64,000 bases of DNA from Cunninghamia lanceolata (GCA_027924645.1 BSBN01000849.1:12356001-12420000), one strand, 5' to 3'; positions 21,267-35,100 are shown, counted from the first letter of the stretch. Program-made: numbers and translations. Notes: generated from the letters alone by a model not told the origin.

Positions 21267-22076
21267 TCAAAGGGCATATCCACATAAATTAATAGTACCA
21301 TCTGGTGGATCCTCATCCTCAATATCTGGTGGGTCCTTATCATCTTCAATGCAAGCAAGATTTCCTTCATTTTTGAGCTTTCCTTTAAGAACATCACTCG
21401 CTCGAGTTCTACAATCCCAAGCTATGTGACCATTTTTCTTACAATAAAAATATTTGATTCTCTCTAATCTCTTGTAATTGCTTCTTGAAAATAATGCTTT
21501 CTCCTGAGGATCATCTTCTGAATCTTTTGATGTTCTCTTCTCTTTTGATAAAAGAGCAGAAATCATACCTTCTAGAGTTTGTGAAGATATTTGACTGAGA
21601 GTAAAAACAACATTGTTGTATTTTGAAGGCAAGCTATTTAATAGGATGGCCCTAGCATCATCATCATCTACTATAACCTTAACCTCTGCTAGCTGTCTAA
21701 TGAGAGACTACAAGTTACTTATATGATTTGACATTGTGATTCCATCTTCCATCTTAAATTGAAATAATTGAAGTTTTAGAGAAAACTTTGCATTAACGGC
21801 TTTTGCTCCAAACAATTTATTCAAATTATCCCAAATTTTGGCTGATGATTTATCCAAATCAATATGGTGCAATTCGGTGTCAGAAAGAGCAAGACCAATT
21901 ATAGCCTTGGCTTTATCATCTCTACTACTCCAATCTAATAACTTATTTGCATCTGTAGGTGCTTTTCCCTTTCCACTAACTATTGCCCATAAATTTTTAT
22001 TCATTAGCTGCATTTGAATTTTCATTCTCCAAGTATGAAAATTGGAACCAGAATACTTGTCTAATGGGATCTCCAT
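21267..22076 (-). pseudogene. Copia-type gag of the TR-GAG element
   Basis: The start is ATG 22076, with MEIPLDKYSGSNFHTWRMKI, the N-terminal gag motif of copia elements. The UBN2 core (KIWDNLNKLFG, then LLNSLPSKY) follows, and a zinc knuckle at about residues 210-225 whose first Cys is Tyr (YFYCKKNGHIAWDC). One in-frame TAG at about 21705 (context consistent with CAG to TAG) interrupts an otherwise open frame of about 270 codons. An acidic C-terminus (DDKDPPDIEDEDPPD) precedes the true stop. It would make particles and package RNA. Confidence 0.9.
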
Positions 22077-22839
22077 TTAGATAATACTCAAAAGATTGAC
22101 TTCTTACTCAGACTTAAATATATTTGCTTATAAAATTTGCACTTACATACACACTTCAATACATACCAATAATGGACATCCACTTTTCTTTGATTGCCAA
22201 GTTTTGTAGACTGTCTTCCTCTTTCAGGTGCACAGTGCCTTTGTTATGAATCATAGATGAACTTCCTACATGATTTCCATGAAAATCTGATGGATAAGAG
22301 TAACTGTGTGTCCACTTATGAGGTTGGAAATTGCTTGATGCGTAACAGTTAGATATTCCAGTCTTCAACAAAATGTGATATGAAGAATAACAAAATCAGC
22401 GTGAGAATCTCAACTTCAAGAAGTTCCTCATGGATTTCTTCAATGATCTCTTATATTCTCCTCAGCTCTCATCATCAAATCACAACATAAAGCATGAAAA
22501 AAAAAATGAATCGAACCAGTAAATCTTCTATTAATGCATTCAACTCATGGCCTCCGCAGGGATCTTTGCCAAAGGCTACACTACTCATGCCTCCCTTTAT
22601 TCTAACACACCATTATAGGTTGCGCCATTGCAGGTTCTATTTCTTTGTCATATTTCATGCCTCCTCATGTTAGTTTTCATCTAAATTCTGCAATCTGTAA
22701 TGATTCAAGGAAAGATTACTGGCAACGTTGTGACTCCCCACACACAACAATGCACACCAATTCTTCTATAAACAACAACAAACACACATTGCATACTGGC
22801 AAACTCATATTGCTCTCTCACAGCATAGGATCACATATT
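22077..22839 (-). other. 5' leader of the TR-GAG element
   Basis: This 763-bp stretch lies between PBS and gag ATG without recognisable genes. It is long for a copia leader and would contain the packaging signal. Confidence 0.6.
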
Positions 22840-22853
22840 GCTCTGATACCATA

Positions 22854-23029
22854 TGAAGAAAGAGAAATCCTTTATTCATTCGATGATAATTGCAGATACA
22901 CACCACAGTTAAATACTTGTGATGAAACTGAAATAGATGAAACTGAAACAGTTGCATAACTGACGTAACTATTAAATAGTTACTAAACAATGTAATATGC
23001 ATAGTTAACCTAAACAATGCACGCTAACA
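22854..23029 (-). repeat. 5' LTR of the TR-GAG element
   Basis: This 176-bp LTR runs from TGTTAGCG to TTCTTCA on the minus strand. It differs from its partner at only a handful of positions by eye, so this is one of the younger insertions here. Confidence 0.92.
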
Positions 23030-24850
23030 CTGTCAAGTTTGAGTGCGGGAGAGTGGTGAAGTTGGGACTTTTTTCCCGCATCCCCGCGAAAGAAAAATAA
23101 GATGGATGCAGGAGAGTGGTGGGTTTAGGGAAGTGAATTTTTTGCATTAAAATATTTTTACTTTCCTTTCTTCCACCCCGCAGCCCCGTAGAGGAAAATT
23201 ACAATGTGTGCAGGAAAATGGTGGTTATTATTAAAAAGAGCTTAAATTGTAATAGATAGATATGTTGAAATTAAAATATGTTCCATGTCTATTCACCTTT
23301 ATATTTTAAAATTTAATAGAGATTTGTACTTCTAAATTTGTTTCTTACTAGGTACAACTATGACTAAATTTAATAATCAATTTGTATTAATATAGTGGAA
23401 GTTGAGTTTGATACTTCAAATATATATATATATATAAAACAAATTAAGCACTACCATTTTTAGATATCACTGATAAATAAGATTCTAAAGACTTTAAGTG
23501 TAAAGATCAAAGCTACAAACCATATTTACATTTCAAATTTTTACAATGATTTGTAGTTGTATGTTATTCACTAACCTTCTCACATGACGGAGTTGTAATT
23601 TGCTTGGTGTCCATAATTTTGAATGCACTCCTCTTGACTATGTCCTCCTTGTGTAACACAATGATTTGCTTCAAGCAACATCCAACTGCTCCATTCTCCA
23701 TAAGCTCTTGTGAAAGTTTCAATGCTCATATTGATCCTTTTCTTTTCTCTGACTCTAGACCCTAAACACTATACACTAAACACTAACCATTAATCTAAAT
23801 GCTTTTGCTAGTAAATCTTTAAACTTATTAAGTTGAGAGGCTTCTACAGTAAGTAATTCAACATTACAATGGAAGGAACCTGACGCAATGCATCTCTTGT
23901 TTTCCGTGTTTTTAGTGTATTTAAGGAAAAAGAATTTTGGCTTTTGGTTGAACATTAGTATCATAAGTAGTTAATCTAAATAGAATATTTTGTTTCTCTT
24001 AGCTAATTGATCATGTCCTGCATTACCACCAAGAACTTATTCTATATACCTCGTACTAATCCTTCAACTCTTAATGAAAATAAAACAATGAAGTATGATT
24101 AGGGAAAAGAAAATTACTCTTAATTAGATATGTGATATAGGATAAATAATAATAAAATAAACTGAATGTGAAAACTCTAATTAGAAAAGGGGAAACCCAT
24201 AAGGGATTCACTTAATAAACCAATGGCATAACTCCTATATTCATAGGGTACTAATAAACACCCCAAATTTTATTTCTATCCCTCAATTTTTTGTATCTCC
24301 CCTCTACATACACTAGTATAATTAAAATACCTCCCTATTTTCACTAGCTTTTATATACATACCTTTTTTTTTTACATTTTTATAGTCCCTTGTTATTTCT
24401 ACCCTATCAAGTGAGGGCACTTCCCACACATACATCTAACTCAAAACTATGTTTGATTACCATCCTATATATTAAAGACTTGATAAAGAAAACCTAGATG
24501 AGCTATGAAAAACATATCATCTTGTAGAAAACTTTGATTTAAAAGAACTTATAAATCTCAACCCTTAAACCCTTGCCCCATCAAATTTAATAGTGAATCC
24601 TCCTAATAATAGACTTCTCAGTTATAATACAAATGTTAATATAAATTATAATAAAATGGTTTTAGAGATAGATGGTGATTCTTCTTGGTAGGGTTGTGGC
24701 ATTACCAAAAGGTGTCCCACTAGTTTTAAAAAAATTAGGTATGATTATACTAAACTTGCATAATCTTGGTGTGATCATTGTTTCTGTTCTTAATTGCATT
24801 ATAGTTGGGATTAAGTAGATGCTCTAGGGATTATGACATTCTAACACAAT
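23030..24850. other. No gene; short degenerate GC-rich repeats at the left
   Basis: At 23035-23235 a phrase of the form CCCGCA-CCCCG...GTGCAGGAGAGTGGTG recurs two to three times in degenerate form. The rest is AT-rich without motifs. A (TA)n tract lies near 23420-23436. The end sequence of the 7208-7680 TIR segment recurs at about 23845-23905. The last five bases (ACAAT) are the left target duplication of the gypsy element. Confidence 0.5.
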
Positions 24851-27800
24851 TGTTGTCAATTCAAGTATGCATCCTTGTTAAGTTCGCGGAAACTTAACTA
24901 CCTGTTGAAACATGGAATCATTCTTGGATGTTGGTCTCCTTTTATGAGAATGAATCTCTAGAGTGAGCTGGTTCTCTTATGTTTCCTAAACTAATGACTT
25001 GAGGGGAAAAATGATAGAAGGGTAATTGAAATGTAAAGCTAAGCATTTATAACTAATCTAGATGAACTTCTATCACTCACAAAATAGCTCCTCAAACTTC
25101 AAACTTCATAGTTCCACTGATAGTATATCCCTTAAGTGATTTGCAACAAGGTTTAGATCAAACACAAACTACAACTAGGAAAAAACTAAGTTTTAACAAC
25201 ATTGAGACATAATAAATGATAGAAAAAGTCACAATATAGCATCAGATCAAGACTGCAAAATATGTGAAACAGGATGATTTTCTATTAGAACTGGAAGGAG
25301 TACAATGCATAAAAATGAAATATGAGTCAACTACTTTTATACAACTCTGCCTGAGAACAAGAGAGAAGAAATTGATACTGACTGACTAAGAAAAACTAAT
25401 ACTTTTCTCCTATAAATGCCTCCAAAAGATCTCCTAAGAAGAAAGCTAAAAAAACTCCTAAAAATAGGCCCTAAGTCCATTTTCGAGCTACTCATGAAAA
25501 CCAAAAATAAAGCTCTGGATATGCCACCAATCTAAAAAATAAAGCTGCAAAACTACCCTCTCATGTGGTCCCACCATAAAACTACTTTTCTCTACTCATG
25601 AAAGCTCCAAAATTTGTCCTATATGACTCTAAATAAAACAAATCGAAATGGGATATTTAATTTTTTTATTAGCCTATAAATTGCCTAAAAATAGTTAAGT
25701 TTTAAAAGTAATTTGTCAATGATTGCTTTAAAACTCAATTTACAATGCTATGGCAATTTTATTCTATATCTCTATCTGATATGATTTTTCCAAAAAATTA
25801 AACAATATCTGGCTCATAATTTCCCCAAGATATTTACAAGACATTACAAATGATTTTTTATAAAAATCATAAAAAGATGATAAAATTATTACATATATTT
25901 GCAAAAATATGAAAGCCTTAAAGGCCACAAATGCATATCCATGTGTCATTTCTGCCACCTCATCCCTGTCTTCATGCCTTGGAAAATGCCACCTCACTGC
26001 TTATACAAGTGCCACCATGTGGAACTTGACCCTTTGACCATGTCATTACCTTGCATGCTTTTCACATCTCCAAAGGTTATTGGGAAGTCAATGACTCTTG
26101 ACCACATGTATGATACTTTGACTGCACTTAGGTGTTAGCCATACTGAAGGTTTGAAAGTTTATCAAAGCATAAACTTTATCGACTAATGATATTTACCTT
26201 TGACTTGCAAAGATCAAACAAAAAGAGAGAATGTCGGCCACTTCAAAGCATGATTGCTAGGCACCATCGATTACAAGGTTTTGACCACGAGGTTGTTTGG
26301 ATAAAATACTTATGTTTGTTTGCAAAGTCAAAATATGAAAAGAACGTTGAACAAAAGAAGATTCAAACCTTAAAAGTTTGGTCATTTCATTTGTTGTTTG
26401 TTGTTTGTTGTTGAGTTTGCTCTGCAACTCTCTACCACTGACTTGAGGTTTCATGGCTCTGCATTCTTTCCTCCATATCTGGTCTCTTGTGTTTGAAAAC
26501 GTTGCACTTCTTGAGCCAAAACAATGGGCCAAACCTGGTGAGTATATATCTGAAGCTTAAAATGGCATTTTGACTATATTTTAGTGGCATTTCTTTCTTA
26601 AATGGCCATGACCATAGTTGCTCTTTCCTCAATTTCTTAGCTTGATATATATGTGCTTGGGTTCTTCTGTGTTGAACTTCATAAATGTGACAAAATGACA
26701 AAGACTTGAAGTTGGGTCGCGACCATAGTAGCTTCTCTCCTCTACAACACCATACTGTGAGTTCTCATTATCTCTTTCCACTGTGGCTTCTTTTCATTTC
26801 TATATGTATAAACTGTGATGAGGGTTTCATTTTGCATTAGCTGGGTATCTCAAAATATCTTCATACATAGCACGGTCATGGCATAGAATGTGTTCTATAG
26901 CTTGCTCTTTGTCATTTGATATGAAAACTTGAAGTCTCCTATCTTTGAAATGAGGGTTTCATTTTACATTACACAGGGACTTTTTCCCCTCCACGGCTAT
27001 GTCCACAGACAGTCTATTCTTGCTTTGTTTGGCTGTATATTGCAAGAAAAACAAAACTCTTTAGAACTTGACAAGGGTTTCATTTTTTCATCTGCATAAA
27101 TAGTCATATCTGCTATGGCCTTGTTTAGACAGTTTGCTTTACCATTCCTCTTCTCCAATACTGAAAAAATGTTAGGTTTTTGAAAACTTGACATGGGTAT
27201 TTTGAAAAATGAACATGAATGGCATTATATGTTTCAGCCTTACTTAGATATATCTCTGCATTTTTCATTTCATTGTATGAACAAAGATTTTTTCAAAGAT
27301 GAAACAAGGGTTTTATCTTTTTTTAGCACAAAAACTCTTCCTGTAGCATACACTGGCATATGATATTCTTTCATCTTTCCTTATGCTGTTATAGTTGAGT
27401 CATATTCACTGTCATTGTTTAAGAAAGGTGAGGATTTCATATACTATTCTCTATTTCTGTAGTTCTACCTGCCAATCTAGTGGACTGTAGCTCCTTCATG
27501 GTCTTTGCATATAAAGTGTATTGTTGGCTTTGAATTTAAAACCCCTCTCCTCTCTGTAGCAGCATATGCGTCTTTCATTTCTGTAGCTTCACTTCCAGTC
27601 TAGTGGACTGTAGCAAATACATGTTTCAAACATGATTGATGACTTGACTGTGTTATGACATTCTGGCACTATAATAAATGAAGAAAACACTTTATTCACC
27701 TATTCTTTATATACTGTAGCAACATGATGATTTTCTGTTGTTCTTCTCTATACTTTATCATATCAAATGCATTATGTATGATCCTCTGTAGGACATCAAT

Positions 27801-29257
27801 CAGGTCCACTGTATCTTATATGTCACTAGTTTGACAGATCATTTCATTTTGTTTGAACTCATTCATAACCAATTACAGTTATGCACTTATACACTTCACT
27901 TTGATACATAATAACATTCTGTAGCATGAAAGATGATGACCACACCTGTTTAACTATTCCTTTGCTACATGATAATGATGTTCTATTGTAACACATGTAA
28001 TGAAGTGCCCTTTTGATACTTCTAAAGTTTGTCAAAGACAAAATGAGCCATCTGATCTGGTTGTCTTGCACTCTTCTACTACAGATCTACAATACTAGCA
28101 TGTTTCCTTCATAGATATGCATTGAATGTAGCATGTGATACACACTGTCCTTGCAAACTTGCTTACTGGTTTATAATGGATACTCCTATTGGATTATTGA
28201 TCATGGATGAATAAGCAATTCTCAAATAGGCATGCCTTATGAACACTTATTCTTTTATCAATCTGATGATCATATATGCATTATGTACTCCTGATCATTA
28301 TCATGCCTGAGAATGTCATTTTCATGACAGTTGGAGCAATGACATTAGCTATTATATGCATTAAGTGTTGTCCTTCATCAGTTCAAGTCATGTTCTTGGT
28401 TGCATTTCATACCTTGAAGTGAAATCATGGTCATGTCTTGAAAAGGGACTGATGCATATGATTGTCTTTGCTATTCCTTCAGATTGTCATGTGAATGTGA
28501 TCAATGATTTTCTTCTTTCTATTCATCCCTTCTAAGATCAAGGGGAAGTAGCATGCTGGTCTCAACCCTTATGGAGCCCATTTGATACCACATGTTGAAT
28601 GTCTTCAGTCATCTTCATGATTTGTCCTATGCCTGCACACAAAACAAATAGATTAGAATAAAACAATGATGCTCTATGTTTGCTTCTATTCAGTTCCTTC
28701 TGCATATGGATGTTGCTCATTTGATCAATGCATTATAACTAAAGTATTATGCCTCTTCTGATAGATGAAGGATTTTCATAACCGGAGCTTCTAACGGGAC
28801 TCTTCCCATAATTTTTCAAGTACATGCCAAGGTCGGGAGTAGGACTGGAGGCTACTATGAAGATCAACCAAAACAAGGCAATGATGGCTATGTCCTTCCC
28901 TCCTCCTTCATTAGATGCATAGTATTTTGTTTATATTTGCATGAGTTCAGCTATAACCCACGGCTTGTGTGGGACATCTGATATGTCATGGTTTCCTTTA
29001 ATGCAATGTTTATTTCTTTAGGTATTCAAACTTGTAAATGAATAACCATTGTGATGAATGAATACTTATCTCATTTTACTGTTCTGAAATGCAATGAATG
29101 ATTTGAAATTTCTCTTTCTTTCTTGAACAACTAAACTGCATTTGTCATAATAACTATGCAACTATCACATAACAGAAGTAAATTAAACCTCATTAAAAAA
29201 TGATAAATGTTAAATATGCTCAGCCAATTTTTGAGCTGTGGTAAAAAAATGGTAATA
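24851..29257 (-). repeat. 3' LTR of the gypsy element (4,407 bp)
   Basis: It is collinear with 32199-36632 throughout. On the minus strand its inner end is TATTACC where the 5' LTR has TGTTACC. Minus-strand open frames inside it (26432-26701 and 26257-26532) recur in the other LTR but have no domain I know. Confidence 0.92.
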
Positions 29258-29520
29258 TTTCTGGCGACTTCTTCTATATGCTTGCCTGCTAAGCATCTGA
29301 CCAGTTGCCTTGACATCCATTGGGCATAGAGTCATACTCTATCCTTCTTAGGAACTCAGAAAACACTGTAATTCAGCTCTCCAACAGTTCAAAACAACAA
29401 CAGAAAACTGAAAGCAAACTAACAGGCCCTGATGGCCAAAACAAAATGCTAAAAACAAATGTGCATGAGCACTTATTCACTGCAAAACTACTCTACTATG
29501 TACAAAAAATTCTTTTATCC

Positions 29521-30690
29521 TCAGAGGCAATGTTTGAGGTGGATCCTATTAACTGGGATAGATGACACCTCTCCACTCAACTTGGATAGCTGAAATGCAT
29601 TGTTTTCTTTGCACTCTGTGATAACATAAGGCCCATCCCAAATGGCATAAAATTTAGAATGCTTACCTGGCCTGCTCCTTAGTTCATTCCACTTGAACAC
29701 CAAATCTTCAACAATAAAATTCCTTGGTCTTGAGCTCTCTTATCAAATGCATTCTTCATTTGGGTTTGATGCATATCAAGCTTTCTTAAGGCCTCTTTCC
29801 TTGTCTCTTCTAGCTCCATGAGCTGAGCTAGCCTAATTACTAGAGGTTGTTCCTCTAGCAGCTCAAGTTCTTTGATTGTCTCCTTGTCTTTGAAAGTTAG
29901 CTCTATTAGCCCAAAGAGCTAACTTTAACTTTTCATGCCAAGTTTTCTGATTGTCCTCAATAATCTTCTTGATGATCCTTATTAAAGTTTTGCTCGTAGA
30001 TTCAGCCTACCCATTACCCTATGGATAATAGTTAGATGAAGTATTCAAATAGATATTATTTCTGACAGACCAATCTAAAATTCTTAATCCTAAAAAGGCT
30101 AGACCATTATCAGAGATGGTTGAATCTAGTGTATCGAATCTTGACACTAGATTCTGGTAAAAACTTAGGACAACAGATTCATTTGCCTCTTTTAAGGCAA
30201 CAACCTCGGTCCACTTGGTAAACTAATCTGTGGTAGTCAAAATCCACTTGTGGCCTACACTTGAAGGTGGGTTTATTGGTCCTATAAAATCCAGCCCTCA
30301 CTTTGCAAAAGACTGTTCAACTTTAACAGGATGTAGGGGTAAGGCAGCAAGTCTTTGCTTACCTGCAAATAAGGAACACTTCTCACATCTTCTCACCCAA
30401 GAATAAGAATCTTGAAACAAATCAGGCTAGTAATAACCAGCCTGCATAATCTTCAAGGTGGTTGTTCTATCTGCAAAGTGACCTCTTGAAGGTCCATTGT
30501 GAAACTCTTCTAATAGTTTATCAACTTGATCAGGTCTAACACACCTCAAAAACACACCATTAAAGTCTCTCCTATATAAAATACAATCAATAATAGCATA
30601 CAGAGTAGCTTGTAACTGAAAATACCTTCTACTGACCTTGTCTAAACCAATTGGGCACTCACTAGTCTGCAAATAATGCATCATCTAATG
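29521..30690 (-). pseudogene. Gypsy integrase, decayed
   Basis: The H2C2 zinc-binding region is read at 30684-30380 (LLEEFHNGPSRGHFADR, then CEKC). The catalytic core follows with GLDFIGPINPP, DYFTKW-like, ISDNG and G-x-AES, giving all three D, D, E positions despite several stops. The C-terminal part at 29703-29521 reads VFKWNEL, GPYVITE and INRIHLKHCL-like, the usual gypsy integrase tail. It would insert cDNA. Stops and TAA/TAG interruptions make it inactive. Confidence 0.88.
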
Positions 30691-30830
30691 CACCCAACTA
30701 TCTGTTTGAGCTGGTGTATTGGCTGGTTCATTATTGTTCAGCACTATCTCGGTGTCCTCTTGATGTATTTTTCAAACTCTTCACTTTCAACAAGTTACTC
30801 GCATAAGCCCTTACCTCTAATCAGCTTGGT
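30691..30830 (-). other. Junction of the internal pol deletion in the gypsy element
   Basis: Sequence moves directly from the gag C-terminal region to the spacer before integrase (a remnant reading like EEFEKYIKRTPR), so about 2-3 kb of protease, RT and RNase H expected for a gypsy element is absent. I cannot place the breakpoint to the base. Confidence 0.6.
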
Positions 30831-31795
30831 TGATGACATGGGTAACACCAGTCACTGTCTTGAACCAAATTATTCTATGTGGGTACAAGCTCTTTTGAGG
30901 TACTAGCAGTATTTGGATTATAAGCCTGAAAAGGTCGAGGGTTATAGTTCCTTTTCTGTCCCTGAGGATCAGTCTGAAAAGGTTGCCTATATTGCTGATT
31001 GGGTTGATATTGGGCATTTTGCTGATTAGGATGATACTGATTTTGGTACAGCAAGCATTTCTCTATATTTACCAGCTTATTTGCAATTGTCGTCAATGTA
31101 TTTTTGAGCTATGGGGGACTTTGGTTTTGGACTGGGACAACAGTTCCTTGGGTTGTTTGATATCCTATTGCTGGAATAGGTGGCATAGCAGCTAGAGGAG
31201 GTACTGCCATAGGCACTGATGGCTGAATTTCAGGGAAAATGGGTAAAGGAGGCATAGGGGCTATCTTTTCTGCCTGAATAAGGCAGTTTTCTGCTCTAAC
31301 AGTGATCTCAAAAAAATCTAGAAGGGTGGTTCCTTCCATGGACTGAATCATTACAGAAATTTTATTGTTTATAGTTTTAAGATAAAACAAAAAAGTATGC
31401 CTTGGTAAGGGTTTTACCATTATGGGAATCCTATCCCAGGTTCTCTAAAGTTAGTAGTTGAAATCAGCCATGTGTTCATGGGGTGCCCTTTTGATGGTGC
31501 TCAGTTGCTCTAGCAATGAGAGATGATTAGACTTGTCCTCAAAGTGTTTGTGTAATCCATCTCCCAGCAAGTCCCAGGATGTTATCAAATTTTTAGCAAG
31601 TCCCCTAAACCACTGTAAGACTTTTCCTTTTAACGAAGCAGGCAAAAGTTTGAGTGCCACATTTTCTTGAGTGACATTATGCACAGAACATAGGGTTGCT
31701 ACATCTTGAATATGTTCAGCAGCAGTAGTATGATCTTCTCCAGTGAAATAAGGCAATCCTTTCAAGGCTGCCATTGGATAATCATCTTTGGGCAA
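30831..31795 (-). pseudogene. Gypsy gag, decayed
   Basis: The N-terminal part at 31795-31451 reads LPYFTGEDHTTAAEHIQD, then KLLPASLKGKVLQWF, the Retrotrans_gag fold. After a stop the frame continues at 31420-31109 with a Pro-rich linker (PMPPLPIFPEIQP). A Gln/Asn/Tyr-rich stretch follows at 31096-30875 (repeats of YQPNQQ). No CCHC zinc knuckle is visible. This is particle-forming protein in life; at least two stops interrupt it. Confidence 0.85.
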
Positions 31796-32198
31796 GATGT
31801 AATGGGCTGCCTATATTGAAAGAAGCAAATGCATATGGCCTAACCATTATAGGTATCTAGACTATCAGCACTGGACTTCTACTTCTTTTAACTAGACTTG
31901 TAGATCTGAATCGTGAAGGTGTAGACTTTAATCTTCTTGATGACTCAGCTATTCTGCTTGCTGATCTGCCTCTCCTTTTAGGTGTAGACAGTTGTAAATA
32001 GTCAAATGGGTCTAGATTAGACCTGGTTTTCATAAGCTGCAAGCACTAATCTGCATACCAAACCAGAGGAAATGAGTCGCCAGGTATATTGAAAGCCTCC
32101 AAAGGCTAGTAAAACTCTTGCATATACTAGAACAACAGCTATGAGGGTACAAATCTCTCTGAAATTACTTCTAGGGTCCCACTGGGCATGCCAAAAAC
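31796..32198 (-). other. PBS and leader of the gypsy element
   Basis: Minus-strand leader between the 5' LTR and gag. The PBS-like motif TGGCATGCCCAGTGGGACC at 32193-32175 does not match the initiator-Met PBS of the copia elements here; I did not assign its tRNA. The short open frame 31857-32042 (Ser/Arg-rich) is without recognised function. Confidence 0.6.
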
Positions 32199-35100
32199 TA
32201 TTGTCAATTCAAGTATGCACCCTTGTTAAGTTCATGGAAACTTAACTACCTATTGAAACATGGAATCATTCTCGGATGTGGGTCTCCTTTTATGAGAATG
32301 AATCTCCAGAGTGAGCTGGTTCTCTTATGATTCTTAAACTAATAACTTGAGGGGAAAAAGGATAGAAAGGTAATTAAAATGTAAAAATAAGCATTTGGAA
32401 CTAATTTAGATGAACCTCTATCACTCACAAAACGGGTCCTCAAACTTAAAACTTCACAGTTCCACTGATAGTTTATCCCTTAAGTGATTTGCAACAAGGT
32501 TTAGATCAAACATAAACTAAAACTAGGAAAAATCTAAGTTTTAGTAGCATTGAGACATAATAAAGGATAGAAAAAGTCACAATATAACATCAGATCAAGA
32601 CTACAAAATATATGAAATAAGATGATTTGCTATTAGTACTGGAAGGAGTACAATGTATAGAAATGAAATATGAGCCAACTGCCTATATACAACTCTGCAT
32701 GTGAACAAGAGAGAAGAAACTGATGCTAATTGACTAAGAAAAATTAATACTTTTCTCCTATAATTGCCTTCAAAAGATCTCCTTAGAAGAAAGCTAAAAA
32801 AACTCCTAAAAGTAGACCCTAAGTCCATTTTTGAGCTACTCATGAAAGCCAAAAATAAAGCTCTGGATCTGCCACCAATCTAGAAAATAAAGCTGCAAAA
32901 CTGTCCTCTCATGTGGTCCCACCATAAAACTAGTTTTATTTGCTCATGAAAGCTCCAAATGTTGTCCTATATGACTCTAAATAAAACAAATCGAAATGGG
33001 ATATTTGATTTGTTTTATTATCCTATAAATTGCCTAAAAATAGTTAAGTTTTAAAAGTAATTCGTCAATGATTGCTTTAAAACTCACTTTACAATGCTAT
33101 GGCAATTTTATTCTATATCTTTATCTGATATGATTTTTGCAAAAAAAAAAAAAAACAATATCTAGCTCATAATTTTGCCAAGATATTTACAAGACATTAC
33201 AAATGATTTTCTATAAAAATCATGAAAAGATGATGAAAATATTACATATATTTGCAAAAATATGAAAGCCTTAAAGGCCACAAATGCATATCCATGTGTC
33301 AATTCTGCCACCTCACTTCTTATACAAGTGCCACCATGTGGAGCTTGACCCTTTGACCATGTCATCACCTTGAATACTTTTCACTTCTCCAAAGGTTATT
33401 GCTTTGATCTTGTGCATACATTTGAAATATATGAAGAAAATAGAATAATACATAAGTGGGAGGTCAATGAATTTCGACGACATGCATGATACTTTGACCA
33501 GACTTAGGTGTTGGCCATACTGAAGGTTTGAAAGTTTATCAAAAGCATAAACTTTATTGACTAATGATATTTACCATTGACTTGTAAAGATCAAACAAAA
33601 AGAGGGAATGTCAGCCACTTCAAAGCATGATTGCTAGGCACCATCGATTACAAGATTTTGACCATGATGTTGTTTGGATAAAATACTTATGTTTGTTTGC
33701 AAAGTCAAAATGTGAAAAGAACATCAAACAAAAGAAGATTCAAACCCTAAAAGTTTAGTCATTTCATTTGTTTGTTGTTGAGTTTGCTCAGCAACTCTCT
33801 GCCGCCGACATGGGATTTCATGGCTTTGCATTCTTTCCTCCATATCTGGTCTCTTGTGTTTGAAAATGTAGCACTTCTTGACCCAAAATGACACGCAGAA
33901 CTCAGTGAGTATATATCTAAAGCTTAAAATGACATTTTGACTATATTTTAGTGGCATTTCTTTCCTAAATGGCCATGGCCATAGTTGCTCTTTCCTCAGT
34001 TTCTTAGCTTGATATATATGTGCTTGGCTTCTTTTGTGTTGAACTTCGTAAATGTGGCAAAATGACAAAGACTTGAAGCTGGGTTGCGGCCATAGTAGCT
34101 TCTCTCCTCTTCAACACCATACTGTGAGTTCTCATTGTCTCCTTCCACTGTGGCTTCTTTTCATTTCTGTATGTATAAACTGTGATGAGGCTTTCATTTT
34201 GCATTAGCTGGGCATCTCAAAATATCTTCATACATAGCACGGTCATGGCATAGAATGTGTTATGTAGCTTGTTCTTTGTCATTTGATATGAAAACTTGAA
34301 GTCTCTTGTCTTTGAAATGAGAGTTTCATTTTGCATTACACAGGGACTTTTTTCCCTCCACGACTATGTCCACAGCTAGTCCATACTTGCTTTGTTTAGC
34401 TGTATATTGCAAGAAAAAGAAGACTCTTTAGAACTCGACAAGGGTTTCATTTTTTCCACTGTATAAATAGTCATATTTGCTACGGCCTTGTCCAGACAGT
34501 TTGCTTTACCATTCCTCTTCTCCAATACTGCAAAAATGTTAGGTTTTTGAAAACTTGACATGGGTATTTTGAAAAATGAACATGAATGGAATTATATGTT
34601 TCAGCGTTACTTAGATATATCTCTACATTTTTCATTTCACTGTATGAACCAATATTTTTTCAAAACTGGAACAAGGCTTTTATCTTTTTTTGAGCACAAA
34701 AACTCTTCCTGTAGCATACACTGGCATATGATATTCTTTCTCTTTCCTTATGCTATTATAGTTGAGTCATATTGACTACCATTGTTTAAGAAAGGTGAGG
34801 ATTTCATATGCTATTCTCTATTTCTGTAGTTCTACTTGCCAATCTAGTGGACAATAGCTCCTTCATGGTCTTTGCATATAAAGTGTATTGTTGGCTTTGA
34901 ATTTAAAACCCCTCTCCTCTCTGTAGCAACATATGTGTCTTTCATTTCTGTAGCTTCACTTGCCAGTCTAGTGGACTGTAGCAAATACATATTTCAAACA
35001 TGATTGATGACTTGACTGTGTCATGACATTTTGGCATTGTAATAAATGAAGAAAACACTTTATTCACCTATTCTTTATATACTGTAGCAACATGATGGCT

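Larger units (their letters stand above)
20514..23029 (-). mobile_element. Small gag-only LTR retrotransposon (TR-GAG type)
   Basis: This is a 2,516-bp element on the minus strand with 176-bp LTRs at 20514-20689 and 22854-23029. A perfect 5-bp target duplication CTGTC occurs at 20509-20513 and 23030-23034. The PBS TGGTATCAGAGC lies at 22851-22840, two bases from the 5' LTR, and the purine tract AAGTGGGCGA at about 20699-20690. The interior holds one gag gene and no protease, integrase, RT or RNase H. That is the structure described for non-autonomous TR-GAG elements, which borrow enzymes from a full-length copia partner. Confidence 0.92.
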
